From the NCBI GenBank assembly GCA_006503535.1, contig QYRS01000008.1, positions 1,984,001 to 2,048,000 of the forward strand: a stretch of DNA of 64,000 nucleotides, in the 5' to 3' direction. The position numbers were made by a program, and so were the translations under genes. Under the pieces are notes generated by a model. The model searched no databases. It had not been told where the DNA came from and saw only the letters and a program-made list of their open reading frames with translations. Within the stretch, counting starts at the first letter, position 1. Each line of letters starts with the position of its first letter. Of the stretch, positions 1-11,899 are shown one piece after another. Source of the stretch: Arthrinium phaeospermum. Lineage: Eukaryota > Ascomycota > Sordariomycetes > Amphisphaeriales > Apiosporaceae.

Positions 1-496
1 AGGACACGAAGAGAGGGCGAGAGAGACACTTGCGGATGGAGGGGACCCCTTGAGAGTTGAAAAGTGAGGGGGACGGAATGAGTGGATTGGCTGGGGACGG
101 CGCTTCTCAGTTCGTTCGTTCTTGTACTACAATCAATCAATCAGAATCACCCAAAAACCAAAAATCTCACCAACACCAGCTTAATTACTAGAACCAAAAA
201 AGGCACCTTTGCTTGACTTTGCGTTACGAAGTAAAGTGAAGTGAAGTAAGTGAAGGGGGCCAGGTGTGGACAGAACTGGGATACGGACAGGACAGATAGC
301 AGATATGCGAATAATGATTGTCACCTTCGTAATGTCTTCTTTCTTTCTAATGAAGTGAACCGTTGTGATTGTAATGACCTTGATCTCAAGATGATGGGGA
401 ATGCTGAAAGGAGAACCTTCCTGCGAAGAAGCTATTGGGATATATATTCTCATTAGCGATCTACAAATCATAATCTGGACATGCCTATGTACCTAG
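1..496. other. Intergenic DNA at left edge
   Basis: No gene is recognised. The segment starts with a GA-rich purine stretch, has a short CAAT tandem near 131-142, and holds only short open frames without family resemblance. It may be the upstream region of a gene lying left of the window. Confidence 0.5.
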
Positions 497-579
497 GCAC
501 TGGTGGCGCAATGGTAGCGCGTTGCTTTCCGGCTTCAAGGAATTAGCAAAGGCTGTGGGTTCGAGTCCCGCCTGGTGCT
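497..579 (+). tRNA. tRNA-Arg (anticodon CCG) with 11-nt intron
   Basis: A complete cloverleaf can be drawn. The acceptor stem is GCACTGG (497-503) against CTGGTGC (572-578), with two G-T pairs and discriminator T579. The D stem is GCGC (506-509) with GCGC (517-520) around AATGGTA. The anticodon stem is TTGCT (522-526) with AGCAA (545-549), and the T arm is GTGGG/CCCGC around TTCGAGT (555-571). The loop reads TT-CCG-G, then an intron at 533-543, then T544. The intron contains GGAA, which can pair with TTCC of the anticodon loop, as expected for the bulge-helix-bulge substrate of tRNA-splicing endonuclease. Runs of T at 586-589 and 592-596 fit Pol III termination. Anticodon CCG decodes CGG (Arg). 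CCA is not encoded, as usual in eukaryotes. Confidence 0.88.
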
Positions 580-1175
580 TCAACTTTTGATTTTTGAATC
601 CGAGTCTCATCTTTCTTTTTGGCAGAACATGCAACTCTGGTGCAACGATCTCGCATGTTTATACTATTAAAGGATGTGTAGGTGGATAGATGGGTGGCAT
701 GTCTTACCCCCGGGAGGCCGGAGCGGCCCCGCAGACGTCAAGTACAACAGCAATAAGCTGTCTCACACAACAGGAGCCGAGTTACGAGAATATGCACTGT
801 AGTATAAAGGAAGAACGAGAATGTTACTATAACGGGATATGACCTTAATGTATAGAGTATTCCAGTAATATTTCTAAGCTTCATTGCAAAGTGATATATA
901 TCCATCGCAAACAACCACCCAACAGGCGAGAGACCACAAAACTCCTCGAAACGCCAGACGACCAATTATGTTGTGAACAGAGGCATACACAAACGCATCA
1001 GTGACAGGAAATTCAAAACGCCCCTCTTCTTCTTCCAAGTCATATCCAGCTCGTTTCCCTGCATACCACAAAACTCCTATCCTAGCCCATAACATCATAG
1101 CCGCTCCCTAAGTAGTCATCGACATGCATTTCATACACCAAAACCCATTCGCCACGTACGTACATACACACATCC
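580..1175. other. Intergenic: tRNA terminator and POL1 3' flank
   Basis: Holds the T-rich Pol III terminator of the tRNA and the presumed 3' UTR of the minus-strand polymerase gene. No further gene is seen; the short minus-strand frames here resemble no known family. Confidence 0.5.
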
Positions 1176-4100
1176 CTAAGCAGCCACGAACCCCAGCTTG
1201 CTAAACAAGGTATCCATCGCCACCCAGCGACGCCCGCACTTATCCAAGTACTTATCCACGACGCCCCGAACGGTGTCGAACCGAGCCCGGTTGTACTCCG
1301 CATTGGCCAGGATCTCGTCTCGCTCTGCGGCCGTCAGCTTCCGGTCGCCCTCGGTGTCCTGCGCCTTGGCCCGGGCGCGGTCCACGTCCCAGAGCGACGC
1401 GAAGTAGACGAGCTGGTTGTAGATGTCGCGCTCGCCCACCTCGTAGCGCATGCGGCCGAGGCAGCCCGACGCCAGGCCCTTGGGCCCCAGGCAGCGCGTG
1501 CCGTAGACGCTCATCTGGCGCGTGCGCAGGCCGCACGACGCGTCGTCGCACACGAGCCACCCCTCGTAGTAGCGGCTCGTCTGGGCGCGCACCGCGGCCT
1601 CGACCTGCGCCACGACGCTGAGGTTGGGGATTATTGCTGTGCACGACGGGCAGGCGACGCCCTGGGGCGTGATCTGCTTGCTCTCGAGGAGGCCCTCGAA
1701 CGGCGACGAGACGCGGCACTTGCGGCAGCGCAGCGAGAGGCGGGCGCAGTCGGCGAAGCGGACCTCGTCGGGGATCTGCGACTCGAGCGGATGGATCTCG
1801 AGGTCGTTGCCGCCACCGTTCTGGTGCGACGACGAGTTGTTGGCATACTTCTTAATGTCGAGTCCCAGCTGCTCGGCGAGCTGCGACGTGGACGTGCCGA
1901 TGATGTTGGCGCATAGACGCTCGACGGGCGGGAAGATCTGCTTGCCGATGTACCACTCGACATCGACCTGCAGACCCGAATCCGCCTTCATCACGTCTTG
2001 CGGCGTGTAGGCGCGCTTCGCGGGAGTCTCGGAAGTTGTCTTGCTGTCGCCCGTGATGACGTAGGAGATGACATCGCCCTTGCGGACGTTCTTGCCACGC
2101 CCAATTTCGCGCAGAGCGACCTGGACTTGCGGCATCGAGTCGGCATTGGGGTATTCCTTGGGCCCCTTTCCGAGCTGGGTGAAGATAATGTACTTCTGCA
2201 CGGGGATGGCCTGCTCGCGCATCTTGGCGGCAATTTCGCGAAGGTATTCGTGTATGCGCTGAACCGAAACCTCGGTGTCGTCGCCACTGAGGATGTCGTT
2301 TAGAAGGCGCGACGAGATCTCCTTGGAGAGACCACAGTACTCTCGACGCTTCATGTCCAGACCCTTGACCTCCATCTTCTCCTCCCACTTGCCGCCCGGC
2401 ACTTCGACCAGGTTGATGGCAGCGTACTTCTTCTTGGCTTGCAACAGGATACGGCGGAAGATGTTGTCGATATCAATCTCTAGCAGCCGGTAGCGCTCGT
2501 TGACAGCCTGCTTGAACTCCTGACCGACTTTAAGAGCGTCGGCGACAGAGTTGACATTCGCATTGATCATAACCGAATCCGTGTCACCGTAAATAACTTG
2601 AAGTGACTTGGACTCGGCCAGATCCTTGGTGCTGCGCAGAATCTCTCGGCCCTTGTAGGTCGTAAGAACAGCAAGCGGACGCGCATAGAAACGCGACTTG
2701 GTGTAACCCAGACAACCGTACATGGAGTTGGCCGTAAGCTTCAGGGCAAGCTGCTTGATTTCATAGGTAGCGAGCTCTTCGGGCGTTGCATTCTTGTCCT
2801 TCATGAGCGACTTGACCTGCTTGCGGCGACCGACAAGTGTGGCAATAAGCTTGGGGAAGATGCCCTGCTCCTGCTCCTGGGGAACTTCAGGAACGGCTTC
2901 ATCGTCCTCGGACTAAGACACATGTTAGCACTTCAAGTTAATTATGGGAGCATAAGGTCTCTTACCAATGCTGAGCGATCCACAGTAGTAAAGCAGATGT
3001 TGAATTCCTGGATGATGGACGGATACAGAGAGTTGAAGTCCATGACAAGAACAAACTTGTCGTAAAGACCCTTCTCCGGTTCGAAAACCAGACCTCCCTT
3101 GTACTTGTCCTTCTTCTTGCTGTCCCCAGCCTCCTCTTCGTTCTCGTCATCGGCTTTCGCCCTGCTCTTGAACTGCGGCTTGTCGGGGCAGATGTACTTC
3201 TTGCGGTGGAACTCGTGCAGAAGAATGTACTCGTTGCGTTCAGCTCGGGTACCGGTCAGGGTTCGGGCCCACGAGTTACCGGCCAAGTTGGTAAGAACTT
3301 TGGTCAGGGGCAAAATCTGAGTCCTCAGAGCCAGTGCCGCAATAAAATGGGTGTCGGCTTCCATGTGGGTGATGTAGTCCATCAGGCCATTCCTCTCGGC
3401 AGCCCAGGTCTTCAGGGCAGCTTCATTGTCGACATCTCTGCGCTTCTCGCCGCCAAGATAGAGACTAACCATCTCGGTCAAGCTCCACGACTGACACTTG
3501 TACATGACAGACTTTCCGGCGTCGTTGGCAAGATCACACAGGAGACGCCCGGCCATAATCTGACGCTCAGCAAACACGTTGCCGCCGACCTTGGCAATCG
3601 AAGAGGGCCAGCCCGACCTTCGGAGACGACCAAGGCGAGACCACTGAGGAGTCTTCTTCTCTTGCAGTCGGTTCAAGAGGATGCTGTAGTCAACACCCTC
3701 GAGCTGGTGGCCCATAATTACGTCGGGGTCGACCACATCAACCTGCGCCAAGAAGAAAGACAAGATCTCTGATTCTTGCTTCATGAGCTTGATAAGTCCC
3801 TTTTTCCTCTCCTTGGCCAGCTTCTCAAAGCCCATGGGGAATGCTGCGCCATGGGGACGGATTAGGGTGAATGTCCGACAGGGGAGCTTTTCGGCTGGCG
3901 TAGTATCAGCCAGAGATATACTCTCGTAGATTCGTGCACTGATGGAGAGAATCTCCTGCTTGTTGGCCTTGGCGTTGAACGTAGTTCGCATTGCCACGCT
4001 CATGATGGTCAGGGGAGGTGCATCCAGGTTATCCGAGTCGGAGTCGCAGGAAACCATGTTAGGGTGTTCCACGAGAACCTCGAGCTTGGAGTGCGAAGCA

Positions 4101-5742
4101 TTCTTCAAGCTGCCAAAGTCGGCGTCCTTGATCTTGAGCCAGCAGGGGCCCTTGATACGCTTCCACAGAACAAACTGCTCGAACAAGGCCGTGTTGGTGC
4201 CGAAGACGTGGGAAAAGGTCTCGCCAGTAGCCTCCATGGGCAGTGAGGGCTTGTTATAGGGGTAAAGGAGCTTGAGGTACTGTGCCTCTTTGGGGACCCC
4301 AGGAAGCTCAAATGCGTACTTCCTGGTACAAGCCTTAATCTTGTGCATGCCAACGTTCATCTTGGTCATGATCTCGTCCACTTCAGAGTAGACATCCATC
4401 ATCTCGACCTCATCGGTGGTCTCCTCTCCACCTCGTTTGCGATGCTCCCGAGGCAAGAAGTAAAGCTTCCTCAAAATGTTGTCCACCTTGACAAAGCAGC
4501 TGACGTACGACTTGGTCTTCTTGTTGAGAACCTTGCCAAACAGGCAGAGGCTGCCATTGACTTCTGTGTAGTCAGTCCAGAAGAAGTTGAGACTGCCATC
4601 CTCCTCGATTGCGTCCTTGTAATCGATCTTGCCGATGCTCTTTTGCTCTGACTGCGGGCTGCTCACGACGTTGAGTTCGCTGGTCAGCTTGTTCCACGAC
4701 GAGGAGTCCACAGGTGCATCGGCGGGTTTTGTAGGCGAAGAGCTGGCCGGAGTCGGGTAAGGGTCCGGCTTGATAAGCTTCTTGATGGGCCTGGACGAGG
4801 ACAAGTTCACGCTGGCGGCGTTGATGGTGCCAGTGTGGGCAACTTCCATCATGTCCACATCATCATCGTCATCTGCAGGCTCGGTCTTAATCTGAGCTTT
4901 GCGTGCGACTGCTTTTGTGATGGGGGATGACGGAGCAGGGTCCATGTCGCTCATTGGAAGATCCCTAGTAGGAGGGGGGAGGTCGTCGCCCATGGGATCA
5001 CTGAAGACAGCAGCATCATCGTAGGTGTCTGGACTCGGGATTCGCTCAGGGGTCACTCGAGCCTTTTTTGTTTGTCTCGTTTCCGGGGCTGGAGACAATA
5101 CACGGGCTCTTCTGCGTTCGGGAGATCGATTCCGTTTGGGGATTCGAGCTACCGGGGCGGGAATATTGGTATCGACCTCGCCTAAGAGATCTGCCAAGAA
5201 TTTGTCGTCGGCTTCTGTTTTGACAACCTAAATCAACGTATTAGTCTTGCGTCGAGGATACGAGTAGGACCAGGCGGAAACGTACCTTGGGTTTCGGTTG
5301 AGGGGCAGGGCGGCCTTTGAAGTATTCGCTGATATCTTTGTCGTTGGCGTCTCTTTTGGCCTGTTCCTCATCGCGTTTCCGCTTGTCTGGCGGGCAAAGG
5401 TCAGCAGGGTGGTCGTCAAGCAGAGCAAGGACCTCCGGACATACCTGCTTTGCTGGGACGGCCTCCTCGTATTACCCTCTCGTCTTCACTCTCTGAGTCG
5501 TGCTGTTGGACGCGGTCCCACTCCTCGCGTCCATCGTCGGCATATCCTTCGCCGTTGTCGTCGACAACGAAATCGTCTTCGTTAAGACGTTCGCGGACAA
5601 TCTTCTTGTATTGGTTCTCGTCGACCTCGTCGTAGAGATCGGCGGTCTCTTCTGTCTCGTACGAGTCGATGGCCTTCTTGCCCGAGGCTCGCAGAGCACG
5701 AAGCTCGGCGAACTTGTTGCGCTTGTTGCCGGCTCGGGACAT
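1176..5742 (-). CDS. POL1: DNA polymerase alpha catalytic subunit
   Basis: Family-B replicative polymerase of the primase-polymerase alpha complex; it extends RNA primers at origins and on the lagging strand in the nucleus. I build four exons: 5742-5445, 5386-5286, 5227-2966 and 2912-1176, with introns of 58, 58 and 53 nt, giving about 1465 aa, normal for fungi. The N-terminus ([19 protein letters not shown], then an acidic [20 protein letters not shown] block) matches the Pol alpha N-terminal domain. Polymerase motif A is DFNSLYPS (about residues 863-870), motif B is KLTANSMYG (945-953) and motif C is YGDTDS (995-1000). The C-terminus has the two Cys clusters of the zinc / iron-sulfur region (CADC..CRKC, CPSC, CDDASCG, then [11 protein letters not shown]). 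All splice phases are consistent. The gene is divergent from the PPR gene across about 740 bp that contain MluI-box-like sequence. Confidence 0.96.
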
Positions 5743-6485
5743 GGTGGGTGAGAGGTTGGTAGGTGGTGGTGATGTATTACAAGGAGTTGTAAGTCATGAC
5801 CAGGCTCGATCAAGAGGCGGCAATAGAAAAGGACCTCGAGAAAACAATTGCAATTGGCATGCAATGGAGGTATGGGTTTCCGGTGTTTGGGGTTCTCTAT
5901 TTTGCTGTACCAGTAGGGGGACAGACACGATGTATCTATTAATTAAGTGGGAGAAGCGCGTGTCTAAGTGGCCCACTTACAGCGAGTTCGCGACGCGGGC
6001 CACGCGCGAATCCCTGTCGCTGCCATAAAAGGCACTTTAAGTGGCAGGTACGTACTCCTCCAATGGCTTGGTGGCTGGAACCACAGCGCGAGGGGCACAC
6101 CAGAATTTGGCGGGGGTATCAATTGGTCTTTTCCCTTACAATTATCGAATAGAGAGGCTCAAGGCTTTCCTTCTATTGATAAAAGTACCTATACTATCTC
6201 CTTACTTTCCCTCGAACAATCCCATAGATACAGTAAGGAGAGTTGCATGCGTAGCAGTACACTGAGCGGTGCTAGACTGGGCAACTTTTTTTTTTGGAAG
6301 ATTTATCGACGTCACCTTTGATAGGCCGTAGCTTCGGGTAGCCCCATTAAAATTTTGGCAAGCTCTGGAGATGCAAGCAATTCGTCCCTTGCAGCCAAAT
6401 TCTCCATTCGTAGAGCGTACCTAATAGATCGATTCTGTGTCCGACCTTGCCGGCTGTCATAATACTGCCAGCGTTGCGTCTCGCC
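5743..6485. other. Divergent intergenic region POL1 / PPR gene
   Basis: Shared upstream region of POL1 (minus) and the PPR gene (plus). It holds the CGCG-rich patch listed separately and a T9 tract at 6286-6294. No additional gene is supported. Confidence 0.5.
5984..6013. promoter_or_regulatory. CGCG-rich cell-cycle-box-like cluster upstream of POL1
   Basis: Three CGCG-containing words (TTCGCGACGCGG, then CCACGCGCGAATCC) are packed into 30 bp about 250 bp upstream of the POL1 start. They resemble MluI cell-cycle (MBF/SBF) or E2F-type sites, which control replication genes in fungi. No perfect ACGCGT is present, so the assignment is inference from sequence and target gene. Confidence 0.35.
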
Positions 6486-8591
6486 ATGTTTACCTGCCGT
6501 GCCTGCACGAGGCGGCTCTTGACCGCCGTCGTTGACCATGCACTGTCCGCAGAACCGACTCACAATGCTCTGCGACGATCTATAATATCTACCACGACCG
6601 CTCAGCAAACCCGAGGCTATGCGGTCGCCGCCTCCGCCCCCGCGGTCGAGCGCGCGATACGGGGCGAGGACGAACCCGCGGAAGAGCCGTCTCCCCTGAA
6701 CAGTAAGGATGCCAAGGCGCTGGAATGGAGCGTCAACAAGCAGCTCGAGTACCTCTCGGACCCGTTCCACATCGCCAACCAGGTCCAGGCCATCCTGAAC
6801 AAGGACCGCTTCGACGAGGCCAAGATGATGGTGCTGAAGGCGAGCAAGGGGAAGAACGTCGCCGTCAGCTGGAACCACCTCATCGACTACGAGATGCGCC
6901 ACCAGAAGCTGCACTCGGGCATCAAGCTGTTCAACGAGATGAAGAAGCGGGCGCAGATGCCCACGGCCCAGACCTACACCATCATCTTCCGGGGCTGCGC
7001 CCAGTCGGACCACAAGAAGCTGGCGGTGGCCGAGGCGGTCAAGCTCTACAACAACATGCTGAAGGGCGACCGCATCAAGCCCAACACCCTGCACTTCAAC
7101 TCCCTGCTGCAGGTCTGCGCCCGGGCCGGGGACATCGAAACCATGTTCTCCATCGTCCAGTCGTCCAACAAGGGACTCCGGGCCCCCGACGCTTTCACAT
7201 ATACGACCATCCTGAATGCCCTGCGTGCCAAGCTCGAGGTGGATCCGCGCAAACAACGGCCCAAGGAAGAGAAGGACCGAGAATTGCAGGAGGCCACGGG
7301 ACAGACCATCCAGCGAGCCAAGGCGATCTGGGAGGAGGTCTTGGCCAAATGGCGAGCCGCCGATATCGTCATCGACGAGCAGCTTGTCTGCGCCATGGCG
7401 AGGATCCTGCTCCTGGGGCCGTCGGTTGACAACAAGGCGGTTCTGGCGCTGGTCGAGCAAACGATGGGGATCCCCAGAGGCGAGGAAGAACTGGTCAAAA
7501 TGGCCCGGGAAGCCCACCTGGTTCCTCCGGAAGTCGACGCCCGCCAGAGACCGTTCAAGTCCAAGATGGTCTTGCAGCCGAAAAAACCCACCGGCGGCAA
7601 AGGCGCCAAACCCACCTCCACCCTCCACGCCAAGCCGGGCAACAACACGCTCTCGGCCGTGCTGACCGCGCTCCAACAGACGGCCAAAACCTCGCTGGTG
7701 CCGCGGTACTGGGACGTATTCACGCGGCGGTTCGGGGTCAGCCCCGACGCGCTCAACTGGCACCACCTGATGCGGTCGCTGCGCTACGGCCACAACAGCA
7801 GCAAGGTGGCCGAGTACCTCTGGATCATGCCCAAGGCCTTCATGTCGGCCGCCACCTTCCGCATCGCCATGAACGCCTGCCTGCGCGACAACCTGAACCA
7901 GCACGCCTTCCACAACGGCAGCCAGGTCCTCGACGTCATGCTCACCTCGCTCCGCGCCCCCGACGCCCACGTCATGCGCATCTACCTGCAGCTCGCCCAC
8001 GCCGTCAAGCGGCCCTTTGAGGACATGGCCAAGAAGAAGGACCCCCAGGCCGCCAAGCTGGCCTTTGGCAAGCAGCTCGAGACGGCGCTCGCGAACCTCT
8101 GGGGGCCCTACTGCATGGCCACCAAGCAGTTCGCCTTTGGCGGGCTGGCCCCTCGCACCCCTCCCCCGCCTCCTATTCCCAAGACCCCTCTCGCTCCCGC
8201 TCCGGCCGCGGCGGCCGCCGGCGCCGGTAGCGTCCCCGCGAAGACGACGAGTGGCAGCGATATCGGCCGCGAGATGTGGAAGCTGCACGCGACGGCCCGG
8301 GGCGAGATCGCCGCCCTGGCCCGCAAGATGATCGCGGCGTACGACCGGCTCATCTTCGGCGACCTCGCGACCGCGCACACCATCGCCAAGCTCAAGCCGC
8401 GCCGGAACCAGATCAACGCCTTCGTCGTCAAGTACTTTGAGGACCGCGAGAAGTACGAGCCGGCCTGGAGCTTCAAGCGGATGCAGGAAGAGAAGAAGCG
8501 GGAGGAGGAGATGGAGAACAGCGACGAGGATGATCACGAGTTCTTAGAGGGCACGCCGAGGACGCGACCGCAGCAGCTGGATGCTTGGTAG
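6486..8591 (+). CDS. Mitochondrial pentatricopeptide-repeat (PPR) protein
   Basis: Intronless gene of 701 aa. The frame is open upstream of 6486, but the first ATG is here and begins a basic, Ser/Arg-rich leader (MFTCRACTRRLL .. RRSIISTTTAQQTRGYA) typical of mitochondrial import. Residues about 75-260 contain helical PPR-like units such as WNHLIDYEMRHQKLHSGIKL, TYTIIFRGC and NTLHFNSLLQVCARAGDIET. The C-terminus has a Pro/Ala linker (about 545-580) and an acidic Lys/Glu-rich tail. PPR proteins bind organelle RNA for processing, stability or translation; homology to Ccm1-type 15S rRNA or group-I-intron factors is possible but I cannot name the orthologue. The 741-aa antisense frame over it is a codon-bias shadow. 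Confidence 0.85.
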   Translation: MFTCRACTRRLLTAVVDHALSAEPTHNALRRSIISTTTAQQTRGYAVAASAPAVERAIRGEDEPAEEPSPLNSKDAKALEWSVNKQLEYLSDPFHIANQVQAILNKDRFDEAKMMVLKASKGKNVAVSWNHLIDYEMRHQKLHSGIKLFNEMKKRAQMPTAQTYTIIFRGCAQSDHKKLAVAEAVKLYNNMLKGDRIKPNTLHFNSLLQVCARAGDIETMFSIVQSSNKGLRAPDAFTYTTILNALRAKLEVDPRKQRPKEEKDRELQEATGQTIQRAKAIWEEVLAKWRAADIVIDEQLVCAMARILLLGPSVDNKAVLALVEQTMGIPRGEEELVKMAREAHLVPPEVDARQRPFKSKMVLQPKKPTGGKGAKPTSTLHAKPGNNTLSAVLTALQQTAKTSLVPRYWDVFTRRFGVSPDALNWHHLMRSLRYGHNSSKVAEYLWIMPKAFMSAATFRIAMNACLRDNLNQHAFHNGSQVLDVMLTSLRAPDAHVMRIYLQLAHAVKRPFEDMAKKKDPQAAKLAFGKQLETALANLWGPYCMATKQFAFGGLAPRTPPPPPIPKTPLAPAPAAAAAGAGSVPAKTTSGSDIGREMWKLHATARGEIAALARKMIAAYDRLIFGDLATAHTIAKLKPRRNQINAFVVKYFEDREKYEPAWSFKRMQEEKKREEEMENSDEDDHEFLEGTPRTRPQQLDAW

Positions 8592-9860
8592 AGGGGCTCA
8601 GAGAATGTACGATTTTTGTATCATTTATACTATCTATTACGAATTTCTATGATGGCTTATGTCTTGAGGGGGGGAACAACTCGAGTATAGCAGCGAGTTG
8701 TTGGTCAGTTTGTTGTGCTCTTGTATATACCACTGAGTCCGAGTACGAGAGGCGGGAAAGGGGTACATAGAAAGCGTAGCTGATGAAAATAACCTCACTC
8801 AACCATTCCTCGTCGTCGCATACTTCGGCTATTTCAAACGTTTTGTTTATCTAGGCTGGGCCTCTGCCATTTAGGTAGAAAAGGGCCTTGAAAACCAGCC
8901 ACTTGCCTTGTCATCGCCCATGTTGAAGGGAACGGGAGGAATGTCAGGGGCCAGGGCCACACATCCCGTGTTGCTTGCCCACCAGGCCCTTCAACTCGTC
9001 CCAAGTGTGCAAACCAATATCTGACGGATGCCCACGCGGCTCCGTCAGTCAGTCGATCCCATCGCCCCAGCACGTGGAACAACTCCCCGAAGCAAACAAG
9101 ACGTGTTTCTCTTCCCCTTCGGCGTGATCGCTTCCCGGGGTCCCGGCTGCTCCTTTCCTCGTTGTACTTCTCATATAATAAATAATATGCTGTGCGATGT
9201 GACCAAATCGATCGGTCCCCTGGATCGAAAAACAGACCGAGACCGGTGGGCGGATAGACGGGTAGGTGTGTAATCTTGGTCCGACACGATTGCTCACACT
9301 TCCATCGTCTGGGGGACAGCGGCGGCTATCTGTCTAGGTAACTATATATAAGATAACATATAGATACCCCTATTTATATACCTATCTTCCCCCCACTCCG
9401 TTCCTGATCTCGGTGCCGGCCGGATGAGGGGGGGTTCAGGGTCGGTCGGTCGGGGAAGGCTGGTTTGGTTATTTATTTATTTGGAACACTTAAGCGCTGC
9501 GACGTACAATCTCTCAGACCGGTCGGCGCAAGGGACTCCTCGGTCAGCCAGTCAGCTTTAAATACATACAACAACGTCAGCCTCTCTCTCATAGACGAGC
9601 CAGATCAGTCCCGCGACCAATAGGCAAGTGATACTTCTCCGCCTTATACCGATAACATCGTGCTACTGCGGATTCGTCTCGACGTGCCCCCCACCCCCCT
9701 ATTTTGAGTTCACCCTCACCCAGTGCAGAACCCCCCTGGAGACAAACCCAAAACCAGCCAAACCCGCTCACTGCCTTGCTTCACCAACGTAACTTCCGGC
9801 AAAACAATGGTACGAGAGATCAGCTCCAGTACATGAACCGAGTTGCCTCAAGTATCCCCC

Positions 9861-9992
9861 AGCGAAGTAGCAGATTAGCTCAATGGTAAAAATAAACTAA
9901 TCAGGCCCTGTGGATGCGCGTTCCCACAGGCCCTTCGCTTTTGGCAGTTTCCACGTTCGATTCCCTCTGCGGTCATTCTACTCTTTTTTTTT
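9861..9992 (+). ncRNA. Possible Pol III-transcribed structured RNA or degenerate tRNA
   Basis: The segment carries an A-box-like TTAGCTCAATGGTA (9875-9888), a B-box-like CGTTCGATTCC (9954-9964) and a T9 run (9984-9992), the three elements of a type-2 Pol III gene. It does not fold as a normal tRNA: the T stem around TTCGATT does not pair. It does show nested helices: AGCGAAG (9861-9867) pairs perfectly with CTTCGCT (9933-9939), and CCTGTGG (9906-9912) pairs with CCACAGG (9924-9930). GCAGA (9870-9874) can instead pair with TCTGC (9965-9969). It could be a decayed tRNA, a tRNA-derived element or a small structured RNA. Confidence 0.35.
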
Positions 9993-11899
9993 CGCCTCAG
10001 TCTCCTGACTTCCTTCCCACCCCCAAAAGAAGATCTATCTTGAGGGGTATCATCTATGGTTATATTCACCAATAACAGTTCGAGGCATCCAACCTGACTT
10101 ATACCCGTACCACTCTTTATATTTAGTTCCGCATTGATTATTACAATGCGATTGAATCCATCAAGTTTCACCCAGTATCTTGAACTGGTATGTATATGCC
10201 CATGCATAGTAGGAGAGAGACCCCCGTCCCCCATCACTCGCCACGATAGGGACTTGAGGAAGGCGAGCAGTATCGAGTTCAATCAAACCTGCTGAGTAAT
10301 CCACGACAAAGACTGCCTGTCAACCGTCAGCAAGGATAGTCCCGAATGACGAAAAAGCAGAAACCAAGAAACAGGAACGGGAACCATCGCCATCATCACC
10401 TGCCCGAGACTCCCGCAGCTCCGTTTGTGCTTCCGCATCCGTCCTACATACAGGGACCTGCTTGCCGCCCCTACCCCTGCCCCTGACCCTGATTTCGGGA
10501 ACACAACAGTGTTTCCCCGGAGAGAGAGTAAGAAAAAGCCAATGTTCTTTTCTGCCAAAAGGAAAAGGTACCTGATTATCAATCAGCCCAGAATGTCATC
10601 CCATGTGGATAGAGTGAGGGTACCGCGGAAGGGTAGGAATACACAGGTAATCATCATTCACCGTTCGTTTCCTGCCGGCATCGTATGGTTTTCTATGTAT
10701 CCTACCCTAGGTATCTTCGACGAAGACTATCCGTATACAGCAAAAGGCTTCGTCATCGTGTCATTCCAGAAGCAAGCCCCCACGGCGGCGGCTTATATGC
10801 AGAAAGCCATGCAGCCTGACACGAATTACTATCCCAATTCCATACTGCCAATAACGCCCCTCGGTAAGACTTGTCAAACCATCTGCATGTCCGCTTCCGT
10901 CACTTCACGATCTACAACCAGATAGGAACAGATGCTCTAGGTGTCATTGCCAATAGTGTGGTTCCAAGGTAGTGATAAAAAGGGGTAAGAGTAAGTCGTC
11001 GCATTGCAGATTACCATGCACAGGGGTAGATAGAAACCAAAATCACCTGACGGGACAGCCATGAGATATGGGTTGTATTTAAGGTGGCGGTCGTGAGCGC
11101 AACCAGTACCGGGCCTAGGGGAAGTCATCCGGGATGCTGTAGTGCCGACTGATTACATGCGCTTGGAGAGGGACGCACGTACATGTAGGTAGAACCCGCC
11201 CGCCTGCCGCCTGCATCTGGACCAGAGTGGGTTGGTGCATGCTTTTGATTGATGCCAGTATCGGCGTTGGAGTTGGCTTTCAGCTGCAACATTGCCAAAG
11301 AGGCTAAACGCAATGCGAATCGTCTGCTTTAGTTTGGCTGCCCACGATGCCAGCAGGTATATACATATGTATGTACGAGATGACGATGGCTTACAATATT
11401 GGGTCTCGGGTCTTATACCGTGGCTTCCGGTCAGCAGCCTACGTGCGTTGTAGTAGAAGGGGACAAAGAAAGAGATGCATGTAGCTGCTGCCTTGGCATC
11501 ATATCAGGAGGAAGCGCCCGACGAGGCGGTCGGTGAGGCCATATCAGCGTTGCGAGGCTGAAACCGCATGACAAAGAGATGATCTAAGAACCTCATTTGA
11601 ACGTGTTTCGACTTCGCCGGCTGAACTCCCCTCAATTTTGCACAATGCACAGTAAGCATGTAAGCGGACCGAGGTGGTAAGAACAGTATGAAGGTATGGA
11701 TGACATGATAGGAGCAATGCACACACAGCACTCCTCCCGGCAGGTTTGTTTTGTATTATTCCTTACCAGGTAGCCGGAACTGGGATCGGCTAGCCAACCC
11801 TCCCCTGCCATATTGCAACCGGAAGCCAGAGCCGTACCGATGAGAGTGGTAAGCAACTGTCATCCGCAGCGTCGCAGTATTGGCGTCGTGCTGTAGTTG

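Noticed and set aside
6312..8537. 741-codon minus-strand open frame opposite the PPR gene
   Set aside because: It is an antisense shadow caused by strong G/C third-position bias; the plus strand has the mitochondrial leader and PPR motifs.
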